From positions 1 to 41,950 of the forward strand of contig NZ_FCOF02000051.1 in the NCBI RefSeq assembly GCF_001544755.2: DNA of 41,950 nt, given 5' to 3'. The translations under genes and the position numbers were made by a program. This DNA comes from Caballeronia catudaia (GTDB lineage: Bacteria > Pseudomonadota > Gammaproteobacteria > Burkholderiales > Burkholderiaceae). The notes beneath the pieces were generated by a model. The model was not told the DNA's origin. It made no database searches and saw nothing but the letters and a program-made list of their open reading frames with translations. How positions within the stretch are numbered: the stretch's first letter is position 1; each line of letters opens with the position of its first letter. Shown here piece by piece: positions 16,918-25,189 of this stretch.

Positions 16918-17517
16918 TTGCCGCTGCCGCTACCCCACAAGAATTTCGCAACAGCCGCAGAGCTGGATGTCAGAATCATTGAACCGTCGACGCTCGTTCG
17001 CATCTCCCGTTACGATACGGGCGAGCCTCACTTTGGCAAGTCAGGTGCCAACCGCTTTGACGATCCCCGCAAGGGCGGGGCGCGATTTGGCACCTGCTAT
17101 TTCGGCATCGACAGCCTCCGGTGCGCCTTTGCAGAGACCGTGCTGCATGATCGTCGGGTTGACCTTAAACACGGCTACTCCGTCCGATCAACGGAGCTTG
17201 ACCGGTACGTGTATCGCTTCACTGGCAAGCCGCTCAGGGTCGCGGTCATGCATGGTGAACCATTGCTAATGGTCGGCGGGGATGGACGGCTTTCGACCGA
17301 AAAGCCCTACCGCACGACGCAGCAATGGGCGCTGGCGGTTTTCAAGCATGATGAAAAAGTGGATGGCTTTCTGTACAAGTCCCGCCACACGGATACCGAG
17401 GCCCTTGTCCTGTTCGATCGCGCCGTACGCAAGCTGAAGCCGCATCCGCCAGTCGTGTTTCGCTACGCCGAGGGTGCCACGGACGTGCTGATTCGCTTCA
17501 AAGTCCAAGTGACCTGA
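16918..17517 (+). CDS. RES domain toxin (NAD+-degrading family)
   Basis: A 199-residue protein with the RES-domain pattern: an Arg in VRISRY (about residue 27), NRFDDP and a GARFGTCYFG segment (about 57-66), then LRCAFAETVLHD with the conserved Glu (about 70-81), and late TEALVLFDRA. Members such as MbcT and related RES toxins deplete NAD+ in the host cell. The start is TTG 16918, which has AGGAG eight bases upstream; an ATG at 16913 is in another frame and opens only an unrelated frame. It forms a two-gene operon with the antitoxin. The Arg, Tyr and Glu expected for activity are all present, so it is probably functional. Confidence 0.8.
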   Translation: MPLPLPHKNFATAAELDVRIIEPSTLVRISRYDTGEPHFGKSGANRFDDPRKGGARFGTCYFGIDSLRCAFAETVLHDRRVDLKHGYSVRSTELDRYVYRFTGKPLRVAVMHGEPLLMVGGDGRLSTEKPYRTTQQWALAVFKHDEKVDGFLYKSRHTDTEALVLFDRAVRKLKPHPPVVFRYAEGATDVLIRFKVQVT

Positions 17518-17683
17518 GCGTTGCTTCAGTGGCTTCAACCGGCTTGCGGGCGGCTGAAGCCGCGCTGTCGCTGTGGTGTTCGCCGACGCACTTGTGTTAT
17601 CTATATACTTAAATTCGACAAAGTTACGCGGGGTGCGCACCAAATCGCCGTGAGATACCGGGCCAACGTGGGTCTTCAGGTCT

Positions 17684-18346
17684 TCAACCCCGGAACGGCG
17701 ACGCGTCGTACTTCGCCAGAAGCGCGGCGGGTCCCGGGTAAATGGCTATACAGCCGGCATCTCTCAGCGACTGCTCGGAAAACCCTCCCGACAGCAGACC
17801 GATCGTATGCAAGCCCGCTCGCTTCGCCGCCTGCGCATCGTACGGCGAGTCGCCGACGACGATTGCCTCCGAAGGCTCGACGCATAGTTTGTGCAGCACC
17901 GTTTCAAACACGTCAGGGTCCGGTTTGGAGCGCTCGACATCTTCCGACGACACCGTAATGTCGAGCAGATCGGCAATGCCGGCGATATCGAGGTACATCT
18001 CCAGTTCGTCTTTTTTCGCCGACGATCCGACCGCGAGCCTCGTGCCCTGATCTCGCAGTTTCCGCAGCAGATCGGGGACCGCCGAGAACGGCCGCACCAT
18101 CGTCAGATAATTGGCCTTGAAGTGCTGGCCGCGCCACTTCTGCAGTTGCTCGCCTTGTTCTCGCAGCTCCGCTTCCGAGAGGAAGACTGGCAGCAATTTA
18201 TCGCCGCCCTTTCCAATCTGACTACGCGCCTCGTCGAAACTGACGTCGTGTCCGAAGTGCGCGAACGCTTCGCACCACGCCAGCGCGTGCAGGTCGACGG
18301 AATCGACCAGCGTTCCATCAACATCGAAGATTGCGGCGCGTGACAT
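17684..18346 (-). CDS. HAD-superfamily phosphatase (phosphoglycolate phosphatase / beta-phosphoglucomutase-like)
   Basis: A 220-residue protein with all four HAD motifs: DVDGTLVDS (motif I, nucleophile Asp at about residue 8), VGSSAKKD (motif II), RSKPDPDVF (motif III Lys), and VVGDSPYDAQAA (motif IV). A helical cap lies between motifs I and II (about 20-90), so it belongs to the subfamily I group that removes phosphate from small sugar or glycolate phosphates. ATG 18346 has GGAGG upstream at good spacing; a longer frame to 18514 is rejected. It is monocistronic and convergent with the RES pair. The substrate cannot be told from sequence. Confidence 0.85.
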   Translation of the reverse strand: MSRAAIFDVDGTLVDSVDLHALAWCEAFAHFGHDVSFDEARSQIGKGGDKLLPVFLSEAELREQGEQLQKWRGQHFKANYLTMVRPFSAVPDLLRKLRDQGTRLAVGSSAKKDELEMYLDIAGIADLLDITVSSEDVERSKPDPDVFETVLHKLCVEPSEAIVVGDSPYDAQAAKRAGLHTIGLLSGGFSEQSLRDAGCIAIYPGPAALLAKYDASPFRG

Positions 18347-18788
18347 GAGACCTCCAATAAAAAGACGCTTCTGCAAGGGCGAGAACGCGTCCGCATTGTT
18401 CGTGCCACGGTCCGCGCGGAGCAACGCGCCGGTCGGGGCGAGCTCGCGCGTGACCGGTTTGCGCTTCGAGGCACGCGTGCACATGTCAGCCGCGCGCATG
18501 TACGACGCTGGCATACGCGGTGCTGAGCGTCACCGACAGGATTGGCCGATCCTGCGCTAATTGGAGATTTTTCTCGGATAGTCATCGCGGGTTTTCCAGC
18601 GGAATTGGAAAAGGCGGAGTGTGCGATACCCATCGAACTCGCCGAAAGCAAAAGGCGCGTGATTTGTGAAGCGACCGTCGGCCACCAACGAACGCTCGGT
18701 CATCGCCGCGCATCATGTGCTCGATGCCCCGCTCCCGGAGTGCGGCTCGAAGCGCCGTGCAAAGCGGCGTGTTGCACGCCGAGTTGCG
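18347..18788. other. 442 bases without a recognised gene
   Basis: It holds the upstream region of the HAD gene at its left end. The rest has only short shadow frames with no motif, and looks like decayed DNA adjoining the membrane-protein fragment. Confidence 0.4.
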
Positions 18789-19052
18789 TCAGCGGGACGC
18801 GCGTCGCGCCAGCGCGGCGATCGCGAAGCCGGCAGCCAGCGCGACATAGGTTATGGCCAGCGAGCGCTTCGACAGATGGGTCTCAAATCCCGGCGTGAAG
18901 CGTTTCGGAACGACGTGATAGTCGACCACATAGGCGATGAGCGCGGTCGCCGCGGCAGCGCTTACGATTCTCGCGGGACGGCTCCGTCGTCCGCACAGCG
19001 CTTCGAACAGCACGCCCCAGAACACCGCGCTGCCCATGTGGATCGCCACCAA
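18789..19052 (-). pseudogene. Membrane-protein fragment, probably N-terminally truncated
   Basis: Eighty-seven residues with two or three hydrophobic segments: AVFWGVLFEAL (about residues 9-19), AAAATALIAYVVDYHVVPK (about 32-50) and ITYVALAAGFAIAALA (about 67-82). The VVDYHVVPKRFTPGFE stretch looks like a conserved protein segment rather than chance. No ATG with a ribosome-binding site precedes it; only TTG 19052 or an internal ATG at 19037 is available, and the frame continues upstream without homology that I recognise. It is probably the C-terminal part of a lost inner-membrane protein. Confidence 0.4.
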
Positions 19053-19457
19053 CGCGTCCGACGTCGCTACCGTCCTCGAATCGCATACAGCCGCGTCGGC
19101 AGTGCTATGGGACTCTGCGGATCGAACCCAACAAAAACGCCGCTCGGACTTAATGATGTGTTTGAAGGAGTAGATCTCTTCCGGGACTAGCAGCGCCCGC
19201 GATCGCCCAGCTCGGCTTTTGACAACAACTGGATCGACGCGACAGCGCGCGCCCTGCTCGCTTCGCTATCCGATCAGGAAATTGCCGACATCACGGAGCA
19301 CGCGGCCGGAATGGGGCAGACAGTCTGCAACCTTCCTCTCACGGCCCATTGGGCTGGAGCACGTCGACCGACGGCGGCCGCACCCGGGCGGCGAACAAAC
19401 ATCTCCGACGCGGGTCGCCGTTGCACCGCGGGTTGCCCTACGCACGTGCCATCACGG
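19053..19457. other. 405 bases, mostly non-coding, with one coding-like fragment
   Basis: On the plus strand around 19219-19310 the reading IDATARALLASLSDQEIADI has good high-GC codon use and helical character, but it has no start codon in place and ends in a run without motifs. It may be a fragment of a lost gene. I cannot name its family. Nothing else is recognised here. Confidence 0.35.
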
Positions 19458-20594
19458 TTAGGAACGCGGCGCCTTCTTCTTGGCAGAGGCCGCGGGCTTC
19501 TTGGCCACAGAAGCCTTCTTCGTTGCTACGGGCTTCTTCACTGCAGCAGCGGGCTTCTTCGCAGCAACTGCGTTCTTGGGCTGTCCGGGCTTTTGCCGCA
19601 TCAGCGACTCGATCACCTGCTGCATGCGGCGCCCGATCACCTGCTCGATGCGTTGGCCGATGGCATCCAGGTCATCCTTGAGGGCATGAATCTTCACCTT
19701 AGCCCTCAGCTTCTTCAGCACCGCGCTCGCACGTTTGGCGTCCGCCTCGGCGAACACCGCGTCTTCGTCGCTCGCGGAACGAGCCATCAGTTGGACCAGT
19801 TCACCCGCTGCCGCAAGAAGTTGGGCATCGCGTAGGGCTGAAGACAGCAACGCGAACTGCGCTCGCTCGAACAGGGCGATCCACTCGCGGCCGGCTGGTG
19901 TACTGGCCAGCAACTCGTCGCGCACCCTCCGCAGCGCGGCGACTTCGGTGCCGCCTTTGAACAGGCGGGTGCCGATCAGCTCGATCGCACAAACCGACTG
20001 CTGCATCAAGGTCAGCATCGCCGCCTTGGCGTCGCGCTTGATCAGCGTCGGGTCGGTCGGGTGGAAGGACTCGGGAACGTTTAAGGGAATCGACGGCCCG
20101 GTCTCGAACGTGAAGCCGTAGGTCTTATTCAGGCTCGGGTTGGCGATGTGCCGGGCGTAAGCGCAGTCGCTTTGCGAGCCGGTGGTTGCATATAGGGCGT
20201 ACGAGGTCTGCGGCGTGTAATGGCGGCCGCGCACGGCAGCGATGTCCGCAACGATGCGGCCGGCTACCGTCCGGAATCGTTGCACGTCGAGCGGTGGCAT
20301 GTATTCAGAGTAGCTAGCGGGAATGCTGGCGGTGCAGGTACCAGTCGGCAAGCCGGTGGAGCGCTGGGTTGGGTCGGTGGACTGCGTAGGGGCGTGGCCC
20401 CACGGGTACAGCACCAGTTCCGAAAACGAATGCACATCGGCGAACGAGACGACCCGCTCGGTGTCCAGCAAATGCTTGACGTTGCGCGTCTCAGGCTCAC
20501 TGAATGCCGACGGACCGCAGTAAGTTTCGGCACAAGGCGAGCACGAGATCTGGCCCTGCGCGACACCCCAGACGACGGCTGGATCAGGAGGCGG
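19458..20594 (-). pseudogene. Truncated M14 zinc carboxypeptidase with histone-H1-like Lys/Ala tail
   Basis: The frame is open from 20594 to the stop at 19458. It begins inside the catalytic domain: YCGPSAFSEPETRNVKHLL, then DVHSFSELVLYPWG with the third zinc-ligand His, YALYATTGSQSD, and TYGFTFETG with the catalytic Glu. These are hallmarks of M14 carboxypeptidases (A/T type), but the N-terminal half with the HxxE zinc motif, signal peptide and start codon is absent, and TGA lies just upstream at 20595-20597. A helical region follows, then a C-terminal tail of AAKKPAAAVKKPV-type repeats. The break falls within about 25 bases of the end of etfA, suggesting a deletion joint. An internal TTG at 20471 could start a fragment, but it could not bind zinc properly. 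Confidence 0.75.
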
Positions 20595-20617
20595 TCAATC
20601 GCACGGGACTCAGCCCA

Positions 20618-21547
20618 TCACAACCCCTTCTCGAACTGCGGCACCGCCTCGAACAGATCGCCCACGAGCCCGTAATCCGCGACGCTAAAGATCGGCGCTT
20701 CCGCGTCCTTGTTCACGGCGACGATGACCTTCGCGTCCTTCATGCCGGCCAGATGCTGAATCGCGCCCGATATGCCGACCGCGACATACAACTGCGGCGC
20801 GACGATCTTGCCCGTCTGTCCGACCTGCCAGTCGTTGGGCGCGAAACCCGCATCGACCGCCGCGCGCGAAGCGCCAACCGCCGCGCCGAGTTTTTGCGCG
20901 AGCGGATCGAGCAGCGCGAAGTTCTCCGCGCTTCCCATGCCGCGCCCGCCCGAGACGACGATGCGCGCCGACGTAAGCTCCGGCCGCTCGCTCATCGCCA
21001 GCTCGCGACGCACAAAACGCGCGCGCTGCGTCCCCGCGACGGCCTCTTTCGTGTCAACGGGAGCGCAAGCGTCGGACAACGGCGCGGCATCGAATGCGGC
21101 GGTGCGGATCGTCAGGACCTTGATCGCGTCATCGCATTGCACGGTGGCGATGGCGTTGCCCGCGTAGATCGGCCGGTCGAAGGTATCGGCGTCGTGAATG
21201 GCGATGACATCGGAAATCTGGGAGGCATCGAGTTTTGCGGCGACGCGCGGCGCGACGTTCTTCCCCGACGCCGTCGCCGGAAAGAACACATGCGTATGGG
21301 ACGGCGCGAGCATCAGCACCTGTGCGGCGACGTTCTCCGCGAGACCATCGGCGAGATGCGATGCATCGACGAGCACGACGCGATCCACGCCTTCGATACG
21401 GCTCGCGGCATCGGCCGCGCCGCGCGCATCGTGACCCGCGACCAGCACGTGCACGGGCGCGTTCAACTGACGCGCGGCCCCGATCGTACTGAGCGTGGCC
21501 GCCTTGATGCGCGCGCCGTCGTGATCGGCAATGACGAGTGTGCTCAT
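20618..21547 (-). CDS. etfA: Electron transfer flavoprotein alpha subunit
   Basis: A 309-residue protein, the standard length. It begins MSTLVIADHDGARIKAATL. The C-terminal FAD domain has SGGRGMGSAENFALLDPLA (about residues 190-208), AVGASRAAVDAGF, the QVGQTGKIVAPQLYVAVGI segment and the ending VGDLFEAVPQ typical of EtfA. It forms a heterodimer with EtfB that takes electrons from flavin dehydrogenases and hands them to ETF-quinone oxidoreductase. Its ATG follows the etfB stop with no gap. Position directly downstream of a DadA-like dehydrogenase suggests a dedicated acceptor for that enzyme, as DgcAB/EtfAB do in glycine betaine catabolism. Confidence 0.95.
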   Translation of the reverse strand: MSTLVIADHDGARIKAATLSTIGAARQLNAPVHVLVAGHDARGAADAASRIEGVDRVVLVDASHLADGLAENVAAQVLMLAPSHTHVFFPATASGKNVAPRVAAKLDASQISDVIAIHDADTFDRPIYAGNAIATVQCDDAIKVLTIRTAAFDAAPLSDACAPVDTKEAVAGTQRARFVRRELAMSERPELTSARIVVSGGRGMGSAENFALLDPLAQKLGAAVGASRAAVDAGFAPNDWQVGQTGKIVAPQLYVAVGISGAIQHLAGMKDAKVIVAVNKDAEAPIFSVADYGLVGDLFEAVPQFEKGL

Positions 21548-22297
21548 TCAGATAACCTTCGCTTCGTTCTTGAGTTTGTCGACGAGCGCGGCGACGTCGC
21601 TCACGCGCACGCCTGCTTTGCGCGCCGCCGGTTCGACGACCTTCAGCGTCTTCAGGCGCGGTGAAGGATCGACGCCGAGGTCGGCGGGACTCAGCGTATC
21701 GATCGGCTTCTTCTTTGCCTTCATGATGTTGGGCAGCGTCACGTAACGCGGCTCGTTCAGGCGCAAATCCGTCGTCACGATGGCCGGCAACACAACCTGG
21801 ATGGCTTCGAGACCGCCATCCACTTCGCGCGTGACCGTGGCGGTATCCGCGCCCATCTCGATGTGACTCGCGAAGGTCGCCTGCGGCCAGTCGAGCAACG
21901 CGGCAAGCAACTGGCCCGTCTGACCGGCGTCGTCGTCGATGGCCTGCTTGCCGAGGATCACGAGTCGCGGCTGTTCGCGCTCGACCGCGGCCTTCAGCAA
22001 CTTCGCGACGGCCAGCGGCTGCAATTCCGCGTCCGTCTGAATGAGCACGCCGCGATCCGCGCCGATGGCAAGCGCCGTGCGCAGCGTCTCCGTGGTTTGC
22101 GCCGGACCGCACGTCACCGCGATCACTTCGCTCGCGTGCCCGCCTTCCTTCAGGCGCGTGGCCGCTTCGACGGCGATCTCGTCGAACGGATTCATCGACA
22201 TCTTCACGTTGCTCGTTTCCACGCCACTTTGATCCGCCTTCACGCGGACCTTCACGTTGTAATCGACGACACGTTTCACTGCTGCCATGACCTTCAT
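21548..22297 (-). CDS. etfB: Electron transfer flavoprotein beta subunit
   Basis: A 249-residue protein starting MKVMAAVKRVVDYNVKVRVK, as in most EtfB. The family core is present: MNPFDEIAVEAATRLKE (about residues 36-52), LGKQAIDDDAGQTGQLLAAL (about 120-139), LPAIVTTDLRLNEPRYVTLP and the AKKKPID motif that precedes the C-terminal arm. It binds AMP and docks the dehydrogenase. It lies 51 bases after the FAD dehydrogenase stop and abuts etfA, so the three are probably co-transcribed. Many genomes carry a housekeeping EtfAB elsewhere; this one is likely pathway-specific (inference). Confidence 0.95.
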   Translation of the reverse strand: MKVMAAVKRVVDYNVKVRVKADQSGVETSNVKMSMNPFDEIAVEAATRLKEGGHASEVIAVTCGPAQTTETLRTALAIGADRGVLIQTDAELQPLAVAKLLKAAVEREQPRLVILGKQAIDDDAGQTGQLLAALLDWPQATFASHIEMGADTATVTREVDGGLEAIQVVLPAIVTTDLRLNEPRYVTLPNIMKAKKKPIDTLSPADLGVDPSPRLKTLKVVEPAARKAGVRVSDVAALVDKLKNEAKVI

Positions 22298-22348
22298 GGT
22301 TGCATTCCCTGGTTAGAATCCGATGAGAAAAGCGCGACGCCGCGCGCC

Positions 22349-23536
22349 TCAGGACACCGCGCCGACGCCGTATTTGCCGGTCAACAATGCGCCGGTCGCA
22401 AAGCGTTCGACGGAATACGGCGCGAGCGACACATCGGTCGGCAAGCCGAGCGCGGCCTGCGCGAGCACCTTGCCGACGGTGGGCGACAGCTTGAAGCCGT
22501 GCCCCGAAAAGCCATAACCGACGACGAGACCTTCGATGCCCGGCAACGCGCCGAGCACGGGATTCCAGTCGGGCGTGACGTCGTACACGCCCGTCCACGA
22601 CGCCGCGATGCCCGCCGCCTCGTATGCCGGAAAGCGTTCGGCGACCTGCGCGCCGACTTCGACTACATAGTCCATCGAGATATCGCCTTGTTCGATGTCC
22701 GCTGTGTCGAGTTTCTCGCCGGCGGTGCCTTCGCTAACGAGCATCTGATTGCCGCCGTAGCTGCGGTAATACAACATGCCCGGCGATGCGAGGTCCTTGA
22801 ACACCGGCATTGCGTACGTATAGGCCGCGCCTTCGCATTCGAGCGCGAGCACCGCGTGACGCTCGGGCGACACCGGCAGCGTCGTGCCGGTCCACCCCGC
22901 GAGTTCGGGCGTCCAGATGTTCTGCGTGCTGACGACCATCGATGCCGCGAAATCGCCCGCGCTCGTCGATACGCCGCGCACCCGGCCGTTCTCGATCAGC
23001 AAGCGATTCACCGTGACGTTCTCGCGGATCGTCACGCCGCCGCGACGCGCGGCGCGCGCGAAGCTCGTCGCCGTGAGATAGGCGTCGGCGAAACCGGCTT
23101 CGGGCTCGAAGCCGATCAGTGCGGCATCGTCGAAACGCGCGATCGGCATGAGTTCGTGCGCCTGTTGCGCGCTCAGCAATTCGAGGGAAATGCCCTGGCT
23201 CTTCTGCTGTTCGAGCGATGCGCGCAACGGCTCGACCTTGTCCCCATCGGCCGCGACGATCATATAGCCGCTCTTGACGATGCCGCACGATGCTTCGTCA
23301 TCGTCGAGATAGGCCGCGAAGTCGTTGAACACGGCCCACGACTTGCGCGCGAGCTCGACGTTCTCCTTCACCGAATAATGCGTGCGCAGAATGCCCGACG
23401 ATTGCGACGTCGTGCCCGCGCCGATAGTCGCGCGATCCAGCACGAGCACGCTTTTCGCGCCCAGCTTCTGAAGATGAAACCCGACGGAACTGCCGATCAC
23501 GCCGGCCCCGATCACCACCACGTCATAGGTATTCAC
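22349..23536 (-). CDS. FAD-dependent amine/amino-acid dehydrogenase (DadA/sarcosine oxidase-like)
   Basis: A 395-residue DAO-superfamily flavoprotein. The N-terminal Rossmann motif is VVVIGAGVIGSSVGFHL (about residues 6-22), then GAGTTSQSSGILR, and a C-terminal GLVVGYGFSGHGFKLSPTVG that closes the FAD site. Such enzymes oxidise N-methylated or D-amino acids, and this group passes electrons to ETF rather than oxygen, in keeping with etfBA next door. The start is taken as GTG 23536 (MNTYDVVVIG) with AGGA upstream; an in-frame ATG at 23605 would add unrelated residues. The substrate is unknown; the transporter genes upstream would supply it. Confidence 0.85.
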   Translation of the reverse strand: MNTYDVVVIGAGVIGSSVGFHLQKLGAKSVLVLDRATIGAGTTSQSSGILRTHYSVKENVELARKSWAVFNDFAAYLDDDEASCGIVKSGYMIVAADGDKVEPLRASLEQQKSQGISLELLSAQQAHELMPIARFDDAALIGFEPEAGFADAYLTATSFARAARRGGVTIRENVTVNRLLIENGRVRGVSTSAGDFAASMVVSTQNIWTPELAGWTGTTLPVSPERHAVLALECEGAAYTYAMPVFKDLASPGMLYYRSYGGNQMLVSEGTAGEKLDTADIEQGDISMDYVVEVGAQVAERFPAYEAAGIAASWTGVYDVTPDWNPVLGALPGIEGLVVGYGFSGHGFKLSPTVGKVLAQAALGLPTDVSLAPYSVERFATGALLTGKYGVGAVS

Positions 23537-23635
23537 TGTTGCGCGTCCTTTCTCATGCGGATGATGATGCAGTGTGCCGCTTCGCTGCCGCAATGCCGCA
23601 TCCATAAGCGAAAACGATGCTAAGCAGAAGCGCTT

Positions 23636-24421
23636 TCACGCAGCGCCTTCGAGTCCCTTCATGACTTCGGCCTGCACCGTTTCCCAGATCGATTTCTTCA
23701 TCTCCAGATACGCGGGCGAAAGTTGCACTTCGGCGCTGCGCGGCAACGACAGATCGTTGCGGATGTCCTGCACGATGCGCCCCGGCTTCGCGCCCATCAC
23801 GATCATGCGCGTGGAGAGCATCAGCGCTTCGTCGATGGAATGCGTGATGAAGACGATGGTCTTGCCGCTCTTTTCATAGAGCGACAGCAGTTGTTCCTGC
23901 AGCACCTGCCGCGTCATCGCGTCAAGCGCGGCGAAGGGTTCGTCGAGCAGCATGACGTCCGGATCGTTGGCGAGCACGCGCGCGATCGATACGCGCTGCT
24001 TCATGCCGCCCGACAACTTGCCGGGATAGCTGTCCTCGAAGCCCTTCAGTCCGACGGCTTCGATATGACGCCGCGCGGCCTCGCGCCTTTCCGCCTTGCC
24101 GACGCCGCGCATCTTCAACCCGAACGCGACGTTCTCGCTCACCGTCTTCCACGGAAAGAGCGCGTATTGCTGAAATACCATGCCGCATGCGGGCTCGACA
24201 TCCTTCACTGTCTTGCCGTTGACGAGCACTCGGCCCTGCGTCGGCTGCTCGAAGCCGGAGATCATGTTGAGCATCGTCGATTTGCCGCAGCCCGACGCGC
24301 CGAGCAGCACGACGAACTCGCCCTTCGCGATATCGAGATCGACTTCCTTCAGCACCTGCAACGCGCCATAACTCTTCGCGACGCCCTCGAGCCGGATCAT
24401 TGGATGATTCATCGTTGCCAT
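23636..24421 (-). CDS. ABC importer ATPase (TauB/SsuB-like)
   Basis: A 261-residue ATPase. Walker A is LLGASGCGKSTML (about residues 39-51), Q-loop FQQYALFPWKT, signature KLSGGMKQRVSIARVL (about 139-154), Walker B VMLLDEPFAALD and the switch His in FITHSIDEAL. It energises uptake with the adjacent permease and binding protein. ATG 24421 is used (GGAG seven bases ahead); ATG 24412 overlaps the permease stop and is a second choice. The operon lacks sulfonatase genes such as ssuD or tauD, so despite the family resemblance the substrate need not be a sulfonate. Confidence 0.9.
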   Translation of the reverse strand: MATMNHPMIRLEGVAKSYGALQVLKEVDLDIAKGEFVVLLGASGCGKSTMLNMISGFEQPTQGRVLVNGKTVKDVEPACGMVFQQYALFPWKTVSENVAFGLKMRGVGKAERREAARRHIEAVGLKGFEDSYPGKLSGGMKQRVSIARVLANDPDVMLLDEPFAALDAMTRQVLQEQLLSLYEKSGKTIVFITHSIDEALMLSTRMIVMGAKPGRIVQDIRNDLSLPRSAEVQLSPAYLEMKKSIWETVQAEVMKGLEGAA

Positions 24422-25179
24422 GACAGCACTCCGCGTTCGATGAGCCGGAACACGGCATCCGTCACGAGCACCGTGATGCTGATGAGCACCATGCCAAGCA
24501 CGACCGTATCGGTCTGGAAGAACTCGCGTCCGTTCATGATCATGAAGCCGAGACCTTGTTGCGCCGCGACGAGTTCGGCCGAGATCACGCAAGTCCACGA
24601 GAGTCCGAGAATCACCTTCATGCCCGACAGAATCTGCGGAATGCAGCCGGGCAGAATGACTTCCAACATGACCTGCCAGCGGTTCGCGCCGAGATTACGC
24701 GCCGCGCGGATGAAGATCGGATCGATGCTGCGCGTCGCGTCGATCACATACAGCAGTGCGGGCGCGAACGAGCCCATGAACACGATGCTGTACTTCTGCG
24801 TTTCGGTGATGCCGAACCACAGCAGCGAAAGCGGAATCCAGCTCATCGACGGCAGCGGTCGCAGGAACGACAGCAGCGGATCGAACACCGCGCGCGCCAC
24901 GCGCGACGTGCCGAGCATGACGCCGAGCGGTATCGATACTGCCGCCGCCGCGAGAAAGCCGACCATCACGCGGCGCGTGGACGCGAGTACGTTGTCGAAG
25001 AGCGAATGCTGATTCCACATGCGGATGCCGCGCGCCAGCACTTGCGATGGCGCGGGCAGAAAGACCGCATCGACGAGACCCGCGCGGCACACGAGTTCCC
25101 ACAGCAGCAGAAAGCCGATCAGCGAGCACGCGCTGACGACGAGCAGGCCGCCGCCCGCCCATTTGCGATTCGATGCCAT
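24409..25179 (-). CDS. ABC importer permease (TauC/SsuC-like)
   Basis: A 256-residue inner-membrane protein with about six hydrophobic segments, starting with LLVVSACSLIGFLLLWELV. The EAA loop for the ATPase reads AARNLGANRWQVMLEVILPG (about residues 158-177). It overlaps the ATPase gene at its end and starts ten bases after the binding-protein stop, so the three transporter genes are one unit. It belongs to the nitrate/sulfonate/taurine permease family. Confidence 0.9.
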   Translation of the reverse strand: MASNRKWAGGGLLVVSACSLIGFLLLWELVCRAGLVDAVFLPAPSQVLARGIRMWNQHSLFDNVLASTRRVMVGFLAAAAVSIPLGVMLGTSRVARAVFDPLLSFLRPLPSMSWIPLSLLWFGITETQKYSIVFMGSFAPALLYVIDATRSIDPIFIRAARNLGANRWQVMLEVILPGCIPQILSGMKVILGLSWTCVISAELVAAQQGLGFMIMNGREFFQTDTVVLGMVLISITVLVTDAVFRLIERGVLSWQR

Positions 25180-25189
25180 CCGTCGAGGC

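Noticed and set aside
17550..17563. GCGGCT-GA-AGCCGC palindrome after the RES gene as a terminator
   Set aside because: Loop of two bases is too small and no T-run follows; probably chance in GC-rich DNA.
21863..23623. A 586-residue plus-strand frame opposite etfB and the FAD dehydrogenase
   Set aside because: His/Arg-rich shadow of the real minus-strand genes; no family motif.
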